Assembly: GCA_018806915.1 (NCBI GenBank)
Contig: JAGKQI010000098.1
Coordinates: forward strand, 2,728,001 to 2,792,000
DNA: 64,000 nt
Source: Phytophthora colocasiae
Taxonomy: Eukaryota > Oomycota > Peronosporomycetes > Peronosporales > Peronosporaceae
Direction: 5' to 3'
The translations under genes and the position numbers were made by a program. Below the pieces are notes generated by a model. It was given only the letters and a program-made list of their open reading frames with translations. It did no database searches and had not been told where the DNA came from. Each line of letters begins with the position of its first letter. Positions within the stretch are counted from its first letter, which is position 1. Below, in pieces: positions 20,925-29,734 of the stretch.

Positions 20925-23250
20925 ATGGTGCGCGTGCCCGGATCTTCTGGTGACTTCGGATATCACCGTGAGTCCCAAGAAGATGTCAAGGTAAAAGAAG
21001 AACAAGGGGAAGAAGTGCCTACGAATGTTGGATCGACGGAGGCACCACTGAAAACAGAAAGATCCACAGATCAGCAGAGTTCTGGGAGGATCTCTACTGA
21101 CAGGCACGAGGCAGACCTGGATCGCAATCCAGATCTCGAAGAAAAACCTCGAATTCCTCCCAAGGCCCCTTCGAGGGCCATTGCGGATCTCGATTCTCAT
21201 CGAGATCCGCACACGAGCGATAAGGAATCAGCAAAGCTGAAACCTAACCTGCTCACCAAGTCCACTGTTGCCTCAAGATCGACCAAGAAAAAGAAGATCA
21301 AGAGCACCCGGACGAAATTGAAAGCTCCAGACTCAGAGCCAGAAGATGTGATCAACCCAGGATCAACGATCACCAAGGACGCGATCGAGCAGGCCTACTA
21401 CAGGAAGAGGCTAAGCGAGACCTTGCTTAACGATCCCGTTCTTACTATCATACAAGTCCGCCAGATCGGTAACCTCACAGGCCCAGTGTCGAAGCCCCGG
21501 ACTAGCTCTGACCGCCTGAACGCGGTGAAGATCCTACTTGATCTGCTCCAAGAAGCTGGTTTGGTGGCTGGAGAGTTCGACCCAAACTCTCTATTTGACT
21601 TGGAACTGCAAGCGATTCAATCTGCGACCAATGATCTATTCGATTCCCTCAAGATCTTGGTCGGCGAGCGCCCACTGACGCCCGACCCAGGCTATCAGAC
21701 TGGGTCGTCCTGCTACGCGTCAGCGACCTCGGAACCAGACTCAGATAGCCCGAGAAGGCTGCAACGCATGTCGTTAGGGCCCTCCGGCGCCAAGTTCCTG
21801 AAATCGCGTATGAAGAAACAGGATACGCGATCGGTGGCTGCGAAGCTGGAGGTCAAGATGCCCGATCAGCAAGAAAATCGCCGGATCCGGACGGACCAGA
21901 CCGCGCCGACGACTAATTCCACTGGATCGAGCAACAAGTTGGACGACTACTTTCAAATGGCGATGGATCGTTTCTTGAAAGAACGGAATCTCGCGACACC
22001 CCGATCGCCGATCAAAGGGGAGTTAGATGTTGAAATGGAGTCCGTCACGGCCTCGGATCCGGATGCATGGGAATACGATCCGGACGATCTGGGCATACCA
22101 AGTTCCGGGGGACAGATGTCGAGCCGGGCCACGATCGCATCCGCGGCGATCGGTCAAGGAGGATCGTCGATGATCCAGCGGGTCCGGATCTCAGCGATCT
22201 CGGATCTGAAAGATTTTGCGGGTAAAGATCTGGACGAAGATCGCGCTCGGGCCTGGATCAGTAAAGTCAAGTCGGCGTTCCAACGCGATCAGGCTACGGA
22301 AGAAGAGAAATGCCTCACGTTTGCAGATCTGATGGTGGGACCGGCAAAGAACTGGTACAGGCAGCTCAGTCGAACGACGAAAACCAAGTGGGCGGATCTG
22401 TTGGACAGTTTCCAGACCCAATATTGTGGGTTGGGTATGTCGGTCGCGTGGCAATACTATCACGCTCGCAAGCGATCGGAAGAAACCCCTCTCGATTATC
22501 TCTACCGGCTCAACGTGGCGGCTTTACGTGCTAGACTGAAGATCAAGGACGGGAGCCCTAAGGCCCGCCGAGAACATGTGGACCACTACATAGAGACATT
22601 GGGAGATCCGGAGTTAGCTGATCGGCTGACCCTACTCCGACTGAGTGACGTCGAGGAGCTGGAGGAGGTACTCCGTGCCCGGGAACGGGCGAAAAGCAGG
22701 CAGCGTAAATCTGCGTTCGGATCGAAGTACAGACAAAAGGCACCGGCCAGTGCCCGGCAGCTCCCACCCGAGCGGTGGTACGGGCGATCCAAACTCAAGA
22801 TCCGAGCTCAGAATCAGAAGAAATATCCGGATCGGATGGATCCGATTCTGAAGGCGATCTCCGGAGGATATATCTTGCCGCGTCAGAAGACAAGCCGATC
22901 GGTGCTGGGGCGCTCCCCACCAACAGGATCAGTTGCGATCACACACGAACGTGCAGGACCGAGGCCGGACCACGGATCGCAGACAACCAGATCACGATAG
23001 AGGTCGCTGTTCGCATTGTGGGTCGCGGAAGCACACGGATCTGGACTGCTGGAGACGTCTAACCTGTGACAAGTGCGGAAAGAGGGGCCACCCAACGGAT
23101 CGCTGTCTATATACATGCCGTGGTTGTGGGGAGATCCATGAAGCTGGAGAATGCCCCATGGAAGAATTCTACAACCAGATCCGCAAGTGGTACGATCCGA
23201 CCCGACATGCCGGACTGTTTCCCGAGAAGGTGGAAAAGATGTTAAACTAG
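20925..23250 (+). pseudogene. gypsy A gag
   Basis: The long frame opens at ATG 20925, inside the PBS, and runs to 23000; zinc knuckles continue in another frame to the stop TAG at 23248-23250. The N-terminal 420 aa are charged and disordered-looking, with a helical patch (RLNAVKILLDLLQEAGLV) that may correspond to ORF1 of gypsy B. The retrotransposon gag domain follows (ARAWISKVKSAF, MVGPAKNWYRQL, about 22240-22430) and then three CCHC-type knuckles (CSHCGSRKHTDLDC, CDKCGKRGHPTDRC, CRGCGEIHEAGEC). One or two frame changes lie between about 22770 and 23000, where the reading moves from frame 3 (perhaps through frame 2) to frame 1. Role: capsid and nucleocapsid. Confidence 0.78.
20926..20942 (+). 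promoter_or_regulatory. gypsy A primer binding site
   Basis: TGGTGCGCGTGCCCGGA begins 1 nt after the LTR and complements a tRNA 3' end finishing CACCA. It differs from the gypsy B site at one base. The gag start codon (20925-20927) overlaps it. Confidence 0.8.
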
Positions 23251-23287
23251 GACGCTCGCCGGTTTGGAAACCGGTACGAGCCGAGCG
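23241..23287 (+). promoter_or_regulatory. -1 ribosomal frameshift signal of gypsy A
   Basis: In the gag frame the last codons read atG TTA AAC TAG, a canonical X XXY YYZ heptamer (GTTAAAC, 23241-23247) directly before the gag stop. After a 5-nt spacer (TAGGA) comes a two-storey hairpin: outer stem CGCTCG/CGAGCG (23253-58, 23282-87), inner stem CCGGTT/AACCGG around TGGA, and a 7-nt bulge on the 3' side. Pol is open in the -1 frame. The geometry is identical to the gypsy B site. Confidence 0.85.
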
Positions 23288-23692
23288 TTCTGAGTACTGC
23301 ATCTATGCATATGTGAACAAGAAATCGAGAGATCAAGATAGGGAGAACTCGGATCTGCGCGGTAATACATTTAAGTTGCATTCGTATACTGCTAAGATCG
23401 CAAGTCTTCCCCGGATCGATGAGTTCTCGCGATCTGGTGCGGAAGTGGCCTTGGATCTCAAGGAAGGAGAATCCAGGGGTTACTGGAAATACCACGCACC
23501 AGGAAAATGGTTCCGCCAAGCCAAGATCTCAGGCAAGATTAATCATGAAAGAGCGATCTTGCTCCTGGACACTGGCGCCGAGGTATCCATCTTGGATACC
23601 ACCTTTGCTCGTAAGGTTGGGTGCCACTTTGACACTAGTCAGAGACAGGAGTGTGTTGGGATCGGTGATAATGTGTACACCACCGAGGGAAG

Positions 23693-25300
23693 TGTGAAGC
23701 TGTGGATTCAAATTTTCTATCAGGACACCGCCTCCCAGAGCCACCCAATATGTCGAGAGGTGATTGGCTGAGGCATCGAGTACCTGGGACTGAGCTGTGG
23801 AACACATTTTCACCTTATTGCTTTAGGACTTCCGGAATCCGGACTTCCAGAATCCGGATGCCCGACCATGATCGGAGTCCATTATTCAGGAATCAAGTCC
23901 ACCATGTGGTGCCCAAGTGAATTCCTGGTGCGTACTTCCGGAATCCAGATCCAGATTTCAAGAATCTGGATGCCATTCCAGTCAGGGCTAAGGACTCAAG
24001 AATCCAGTCGCCCATACACAGACCAAGTGTATTCCGGATACATGCTTGCAGTACTGAACTGAGGACTTCCGGATTCCAAGGATCGGGAATCCAGATGACC
24101 AAGGGCGTCCGGACCCTGCCTGATTTGTACCCAGTATATACATTGAGGTTCGGAGTATACTCAAGCCAAGTCAAGACCGACCGACCAAGACGACCGACCA
24201 GGATGTGTTCGGCACCAGCCGGAATTCTTCGGGGTTCCGCGCCAGAGACACGCGCCTCCTGATGAGTGTGCGCTTCCTATAGTGAAAACAAGATGTTAGC
24301 AGAATCTTTAGCAGAAGACTTGTATATAAATAACAGAGAGTTCAATTTGCCACCAAGGGCGCAAGTGGTCTTCTGGAAGGTTTTCCTGGAAGATACTGCA
24401 AAGCACTGCGGACCAGCCTGCCTCTTGTCAGAGGGCTTCGAGTTAGCTGAGCCAGCGTACGGCCGCGTCGACTGCGTACATCGCCGCGGGACTCTCCACC
24501 AAAGGTTCGAGACCAAGTTGGGTAAGTGATCCGGCGGCGCATCCGGAAGGGATCTTCCTATTTCATATTCCAGTTGGAATCCGGATTCCGGATTCACATT
24601 TCATATTATAACTGCGTTTTGGGAGGTTGTTAGTAGTTGGCCCCTTGGAACTGTATTGAATTAACTACTGTGTGATTGGACGTTTGCATCTGGATTCCTA
24701 GTCTAGATTGCATTTGGATTTTAGATATTTGGATATTCAGGCATCTGGATATCCTGATCTTGGATATTGTCTTCCGGAAACCAAGTGGTTATCCGGAAGT
24801 GGTGCGCTTGTTAGGGTCCCGGAACTGAGTCAGTGTTCCGGAAGTAGACCCCGTCGACTGGCATTGGGAGTGCCCACCGCTCGAGGGCCACAAAGAATAA
24901 GAGCGGCTGCGTGTTTTGCATATTAACTCTCTGTATTGTATTGGTTAACTGTTGGAAGAGGACTCTGCTAATAGTCTTTTGCCTTCCAGAAAACCAACTG
25001 CATTTGGAAGTACTTTTGGTACTTTGGATCTTTGGATCTGATCACACCTGAAAGTAACTCACCTGGTGATACCCTTCGGATACTCGAAGACAAACGACAC
25101 CAAGGAGGATAACCACAAGGTCACACGCCAACTCCGCCTTCCGGATACCCATTTGGATCCCGGAAGGTAGAGACTGACCCCAGTTCTCAAGTGTCATCTG
25201 GAAGTTTCCTTCCAGAATTGGACTGGCCACCAGCTATACGTTCTGGGCGACCGGGTTTTTCTTTCAGAAAGTCCGGAAAGTGTTCACCCACCTCGTCACA
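23693..25300 (+). repeat. 5' LTR of gypsy B
   Basis: 1,608 bp. A TATA-type box, TATATAAATA, lies near 24322-24332. Densely packed with TCCGGA/TCCAGA words, about 12 in the 300 bp from 23820 by hand count. Confidence 0.93.
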
Positions 25301-25302
25301 GC

Positions 25303-25319
25303 TGGTGCGCGCGCCCGGA
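25303..25319 (+). promoter_or_regulatory. gypsy B primer binding site
   Basis: TGGTGCGCGCGCCCGGA starts 2 nt after the LTR, with the TTCGA that follows extending the complement into a T-arm. It is the complement of a tRNA 3' end and nearly the same as the site of gypsy A. Confidence 0.82.
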
Positions 25320-25416
25320 TTCGATACCGAAAGGGTTTTACCGAGTTATTTTTATATATTTTTTTGATTAGTTTCAGGGGTTCTGAGTGCTAACTAACTT
25401 TCTGATCGTAGTTGTG

Positions 25417-27306
25417 ATGGTTGGAAGTGAAAGCGCACGCAGAGGAGGAGACGCGGATTCTGGAAGCGGAATGACATCCAGATCGTCGCGTCGGTTGAAG
25501 GGGCAGCAGCCTGAAGAGCATGAGGATCTGGATACTATCATGAGGAAAGCTCGTCAGGCCAACGCTGCGAAGCGAAAGGCTGCCCAAGAGGCGAAGGAGT
25601 CGTCGGATCATCTGGAAGAAGAATCTGAATCCTCCGTTCAGGAAGCGCACCACGCAAGTCTGGATGGAAGTGATTCGGAAGAGATTTCGGAAGGAGACGA
25701 TGACCCTGAGCAGGATCCGGATGCAGAAGAGTCCGGATCGGAAGGTGATCCGGATGTGGAAGCCGAGAACGAGTCCGGTCTGGAGGAGTTCACGGCTGGT
25801 GAGGAGTCTGAGGTCGCCGGAAGTGATACTGAAGATTCTGGAAGAGAAGCGTCGGGAGATGATGCTGTCGAGATCGAAGACCCTACGGAGGATGGAGTTC
25901 AGGACTCTCCTCCGGAAGGTGCGAATCCAGATGCCGAACCTGATGTTCGAGAAGAGTCGCCACGAGTCAAGCAGGAAGTTCGCCCGTTGTCGCCGGTTCA
26001 GGAAGAAACTGTGCTTGAGGATACCAACATGTCTTCGCCAGTGATTCCGGAAATCCGGATGCCAACATTGTATCCTGATGAGCCGCCGTTCTCGGCGCCC
26101 CCAGAAGCGCCTCGTCAAGAAGCTGCCAGGTTTGGCATTCCGGATTCCAGAATGGAAGAATCTCCGGAAGCCCCGCCGGGGACGCCGGAAGTCCAGATGA
26201 GCGGAATCCAGATGAAGGCATATGTGGCTGAACAAGTGAGGCGTTGGGAACGTGACAACTCCGAAAGGAGCTTTGCACCTGATGTCGGATATGATTGGCC
26301 GCCACTATACCTGAATCCTGAAGGTTTCATTCAGGCTGCCTTGATGACTTCGGAACACCTGAACCGCCGGATGTTGATGCCGGCTCAGACGGACGCCTGG
26401 ATTTCAGAACTCCAGATTCAACGTCGGTCATTTGGAAGGGCACTAGATCTTCAGGGAGCCATGATCCCGCCGAAGGAGTTTTCGCCTCGTGAATGCATCG
26501 CAGTCCTGCAGACAATGCTTTTCGAAGCGGGATTTGGATTTGTGAATTTGGTGCCTGGATGGTTTCGGACGCGAGTTTTCAAAGTGCATCCGGATCTGGT
26601 TCGGCAAGTTGTTGGGGAAATGTTGCAGCTATTGGTCGTGGAGATGATCGAATGGAGACAACTAGTGACGCGAGCTCAGGAGTACGCCCAGATCCTGATG
26701 ACAACTGGAAGGGAACGACTTTGTCAAGTACATCCGGAAGCCCAATTTCAGGGTGAAGGTGTATTCATGTCGGATTACGAGGTATCTCTGCTGGGACGAG
26801 ACTTCACTAGACAACTGAAGGCATCTGGATTCCGGAAGGTTCGGAGTCCTCGCGGACCCACCTATCAGGAAATCCGGCCGAAGCGAGTGCAACGTGTAAG
26901 GCCTCGGCCACCGCCGTCGTCAATCCCGTCGCCGTCGCCCTCATCCCTGCAGTCTGTGCCATCTTCGCTAGTCCGGAATCTGGAAGCGGATCTGGAATCC
27001 GGAAGTCACATGTCTTCGTTCCATAGTCTTTCTGATAGGACGAATTCGGCACGTACCTCCAGTATGTTCGAGACTTCCGGAGGATCAAGTGAGTCAATGG
27101 CGAGTGCGACTTCCGGAACTCGGACTTCCAGAGAGAGCACCTCGGATTCTTCTGGATTCGGGATGAGCAGAAGTGCAGGAACGCATATGCCATTCTCCGC
27201 CTTCAGGCCGATGGCGATGACCGCACGGGGATCTGGAAGTGCTGCGCCGATGGATTCTGGAATCGTTTTTGAGATTTCCCACAGGAACCCGGAAGCCGAA
27301 GATTAA
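25417..27306 (+). CDS. gypsy B ORF1 (gag N-terminal extension)
   Basis: About 629 aa from ATG 25417 (MVGSESARRGGDADSGSG); the in-frame GTG upstream is not preferred. The first 270 residues are very acidic (runs of Glu/Asp/Ser such as ESESSVQEAHHASLDGSDSE). The middle part is helical (KAYVAEQVRRWER; RECIAVLQTMLFEAGFGFV; VVGEMLQLLVVEMIEWRQLV). The C-terminus is Ser/Thr-rich. It ends with TAA 27304-27306, and the same frame stays open into gag 21 bp later. Gypsy A has gag as one frame with a comparable N-terminus, so ORF1 is probably the front of a gag precursor split by this stop, or joined to it by readthrough. I recognise no known domain. Confidence 0.7.
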   Translation: MVGSESARRGGDADSGSGMTSRSSRRLKGQQPEEHEDLDTIMRKARQANAAKRKAAQEAKESSDHLEEESESSVQEAHHASLDGSDSEEISEGDDDPEQDPDAEESGSEGDPDVEAENESGLEEFTAGEESEVAGSDTEDSGREASGDDAVEIEDPTEDGVQDSPPEGANPDAEPDVREESPRVKQEVRPLSPVQEETVLEDTNMSSPVIPEIRMPTLYPDEPPFSAPPEAPRQEAARFGIPDSRMEESPEAPPGTPEVQMSGIQMKAYVAEQVRRWERDNSERSFAPDVGYDWPPLYLNPEGFIQAALMTSEHLNRRMLMPAQTDAWISELQIQRRSFGRALDLQGAMIPPKEFSPRECIAVLQTMLFEAGFGFVNLVPGWFRTRVFKVHPDLVRQVVGEMLQLLVVEMIEWRQLVTRAQEYAQILMTTGRERLCQVHPEAQFQGEGVFMSDYEVSLLGRDFTRQLKASGFRKVRSPRGPTYQEIRPKRVQRVRPRPPPSSIPSPSPSSLQSVPSSLVRNLEADLESGSHMSSFHSLSDRTNSARTSSMFETSGGSSESMASATSGTRTSRESTSDSSGFGMSRSAGTHMPFSAFRPMAMTARGSGSAAPMDSGIVFEISHRNPEAED

Positions 27307-27384
27307 GACGTCCCGCAGGGATCAGACTTGAATCGCGAGAAGCCCAGGAAGAAGCGTACAAAGTCATCTTCAAGGAGGCGAGAA

Positions 27385-29697
27385 ATGCTTCAGGAATCCC
27401 AGGCTGTAGACGCATCCCGATCACGAGGCATTCAGAAGTCTGGGAGTTGGGATCGTGAAGTTCCAGAAACTTCAGCAAGGTCTGAGCGCTCTTCGAAGTC
27501 CGCCAGTTCTGGATCCACGGAAGTTGCCCTGAACACCATGTTCCAACTTCAAAAGGTCATGGCCAGGATGGAAGATCAGCAAGGGTCTGCGCTGGAGAGG
27601 ATGTCAGGCGATCTGGATGCGAAGCTTGAACGCCTTCTGGATTCCAAGTTTCAAAGACTCTTCCAGAAGAAGGAAGCGATCCCAGATCTGGTCTCTGACG
27701 AGGATTCACGCTTGACAGTCAAGAATCTGGAGGTTCGGTCATCCGGACACCAATCTCACAAGCGGCACCCGGAAGCAGTTCGAGGTTTCGCCGCCAAGTC
27801 GAGCTCCTCCAAGAGCGCGAAGGTGAAGGAGCTTCAGCAAGAACTCGAAGCCTCGGAGTCTGCGCGGAAGAAGGAAGGAGAAGCAGCGAGGGCTGTCCAG
27901 AAGTTTTTGGCTACCCAAGTTCGCGACCTGAAATCGGTGGCTGCCAAGGCCGCTGTCGCAGCTGAGACAGATGGGCGTAATCATGATTCTCAGGAATCAG
28001 GTGCGTCCCATCATCCGACTCTGTACCCAGTATCCAGTAACGCATCCCGAGGTGCATCCCATCTGAGTTCTCGTAAAACAGATGTTGGGAATCCAGATGA
28101 AGCCTTTGCCGCACAGCTTGAGGCAGCTCTCCAACTGGTCACTCGTGAATCCAAGACCCCTAGGGCTCAAGTGGCCAAGTCCTCGACACCCCAGGCGCTC
28201 GTGGTGAAGAAGGAATCGACATCCAGAAGGAGAGAGGCGTCTGGAAGCGAGAGCCGGGGTATCCGGAAGCGTTCAGGTGAGGATGGCTCGAAGAAGCGTT
28301 CGTCCAAGGAGTCTGGATCGTCGAAGCGGGGTTCAACGTCCAAGCGTGAGAAGGGTGGAACTTCCAGAAAGAAATCCCCTTCAGGATATCCAAGTTCTTC
28401 GGATCCAAGTTCTGAATCGAGTAATTCTTCAGATTCCGGAAGTTCGGATAGCAGTTCGTTCGAAGACAAGACTCCTGCGGTGATGACGACCAAGTCCGGA
28501 GGGACGATGACATACATGTTCAAGCCATTCGTGAATGCAAGCACTTTGGAAGACTTCGATGAGAAGGCGGCGCTTGCCACTCGGATGCGCTGGCTGGAAC
28601 GCTTCCAGAGTATGTCCGTTCAGGGTGGCTGGGCCGATAACGTGAAAATCTACGAGATGAAGCTCAAGTTGTCTCCGGCCGTCCGGAACTGGAGAGCGAA
28701 TCTGGATCCGAAGGTCCGTCGCAACTGGAAAAGATTCCTGAAGGCTTTCAAGGAGCGCTACTGTAAGGCGAGGACTTCGGATGCGGAAAGGTACTATACG
28801 ATGGTTCAGAAGAAGCATGAGACGCCTTTGGATTTCTATTACCGCCTGAACAAGGTGGCTGATAGAGCCGGTATCCGGATCGACGGATCGACCAAGCTCC
28901 GTGAGCAGCATCTGAAAGCCTTCACCAAGAAGCTTCTGGATTCCAGACTCCGGACTACCCTCCAAGGTCAACGCCTTCGGAGTTTGGAAGATGTCGAGTA
29001 CGTCCTGAAGCAACATGAAGAACTGAATTTGGAAGACGACTACGACACTCCACCTCCGAAGCGGGATTTCCGGGCGGATAACGTACCTCGTGAGAAGTTT
29101 CGCCCAAAGCGTTCCGGATCCGGAAGAGCATACACTGCTCAGAGTGACGCTGACTCTGAAGATCCTGACCGACACGTCCGTTTTCAGGATGAGGAAGACA
29201 AGATGACTCTGGAAACCTCGAAAACATCTGCGTCTACGAAGTCTGGCGATCCAGATTCCGGATTCCCGACCATGGATGATCTCTCAGATACCGTCTTCAA
29301 GATTCTTCAAGAGGGAGGCTGGAGGCCCCGATCCCCTTCAGGACGCCAAGGTGACCAACAATCTTCGGAGCATCAAGACTCCAGACGCCAAGGTTTCCGG
29401 AATCCGAATTACAGTGCAAGGTACTGTGAGAACTGCCGCAATTTCGGACATGTCAAGGAGGATTGTTGGGCAGATATCGAGTGTGAACGCTGTCATCGGA
29501 AGGGCCATCCTGTGCGATTCTGTCGGATGCGTCAGTGTGATTTCTGCAACAAGTATCACGATGGGCATTGTGAGGAGCTGGAGGCCCTTCGGGATCTCAA
29601 GAGTCTCGTTCAACAAGGAGCTTTGGATATACCGACTGCTATCCGGAAGAAACTTCTGGATGGAGATGCAGATTCTGGGGAACAACCGTTAAACTAG
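27385..29697 (+). CDS. gypsy B gag
   Basis: First ATG in the frame is 27385 (MLQESQAVDASRSRG), although the frame is open back to the ORF1 stop. A coiled-coil region (AKVKELQQELEASESARKKEGE) and Ser/Lys-rich linkers precede the retrotransposon gag domain (ATRMRWLERFQSM, LSPAVRNWRANL, RRNWKRFLKAFKERYCKA, about 28560-28780). Three CCHC-like knuckles follow at 29425-29580 (CENCRNFGHVKEDC, CERCHRKGHPVRFC, CDFCNKYHDGHC). It ends QPLN then TAG at the frameshift heptamer. Packages element RNA in virus-like particles. Confidence 0.88.
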   Translation: MLQESQAVDASRSRGIQKSGSWDREVPETSARSERSSKSASSGSTEVALNTMFQLQKVMARMEDQQGSALERMSGDLDAKLERLLDSKFQRLFQKKEAIPDLVSDEDSRLTVKNLEVRSSGHQSHKRHPEAVRGFAAKSSSSKSAKVKELQQELEASESARKKEGEAARAVQKFLATQVRDLKSVAAKAAVAAETDGRNHDSQESGASHHPTLYPVSSNASRGASHLSSRKTDVGNPDEAFAAQLEAALQLVTRESKTPRAQVAKSSTPQALVVKKESTSRRREASGSESRGIRKRSGEDGSKKRSSKESGSSKRGSTSKREKGGTSRKKSPSGYPSSSDPSSESSNSSDSGSSDSSSFEDKTPAVMTTKSGGTMTYMFKPFVNASTLEDFDEKAALATRMRWLERFQSMSVQGGWADNVKIYEMKLKLSPAVRNWRANLDPKVRRNWKRFLKAFKERYCKARTSDAERYYTMVQKKHETPLDFYYRLNKVADRAGIRIDGSTKLREQHLKAFTKKLLDSRLRTTLQGQRLRSLEDVEYVLKQHEELNLEDDYDTPPPKRDFRADNVPREKFRPKRSGSGRAYTAQSDADSEDPDRHVRFQDEEDKMTLETSKTSASTKSGDPDSGFPTMDDLSDTVFKILQEGGWRPRSPSGRQGDQQSSEHQDSRRQGFRNPNYSARYCENCRNFGHVKEDCWADIECERCHRKGHPVRFCRMRQCDFCNKYHDGHCEELEALRDLKSLVQQGALDIPTAIRKKLLDGDADSGEQPLN

Positions 29698-29734
29698 GAA
29701 GCCCGCTGGATGGGGATCCAGAACGCGCCGGGCT
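29688..29734 (+). promoter_or_regulatory. -1 ribosomal frameshift signal of gypsy B
   Basis: The gag frame reads ccG TTA AAC TAG (heptamer 29688-29694, stop 29695-29697), then GA, then outer stem AGCCCG/CGGGCT (29700-05, 29729-34), inner stem CTGGAT/ATCCAG, GGGG loop and a 7-nt bulge. Compared with gypsy A, four of the twelve pairs are changed on both sides with pairing kept. A CCCCC at 29742-29746 could pair with the GGGG loop as a pseudoknot. Confidence 0.87.

Noticed and set aside
22775..23062. Separate 95-codon gene in gypsy A
   Set aside because: It overlaps gag and is best read as a frame-shifted segment between the gag core and zinc knuckles.
25387..25416. GTG start for gypsy B ORF1
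   Set aside because: Eukaryotic initiation favours ATG 25417; upstream codons add only a short hydrophobic stretch.
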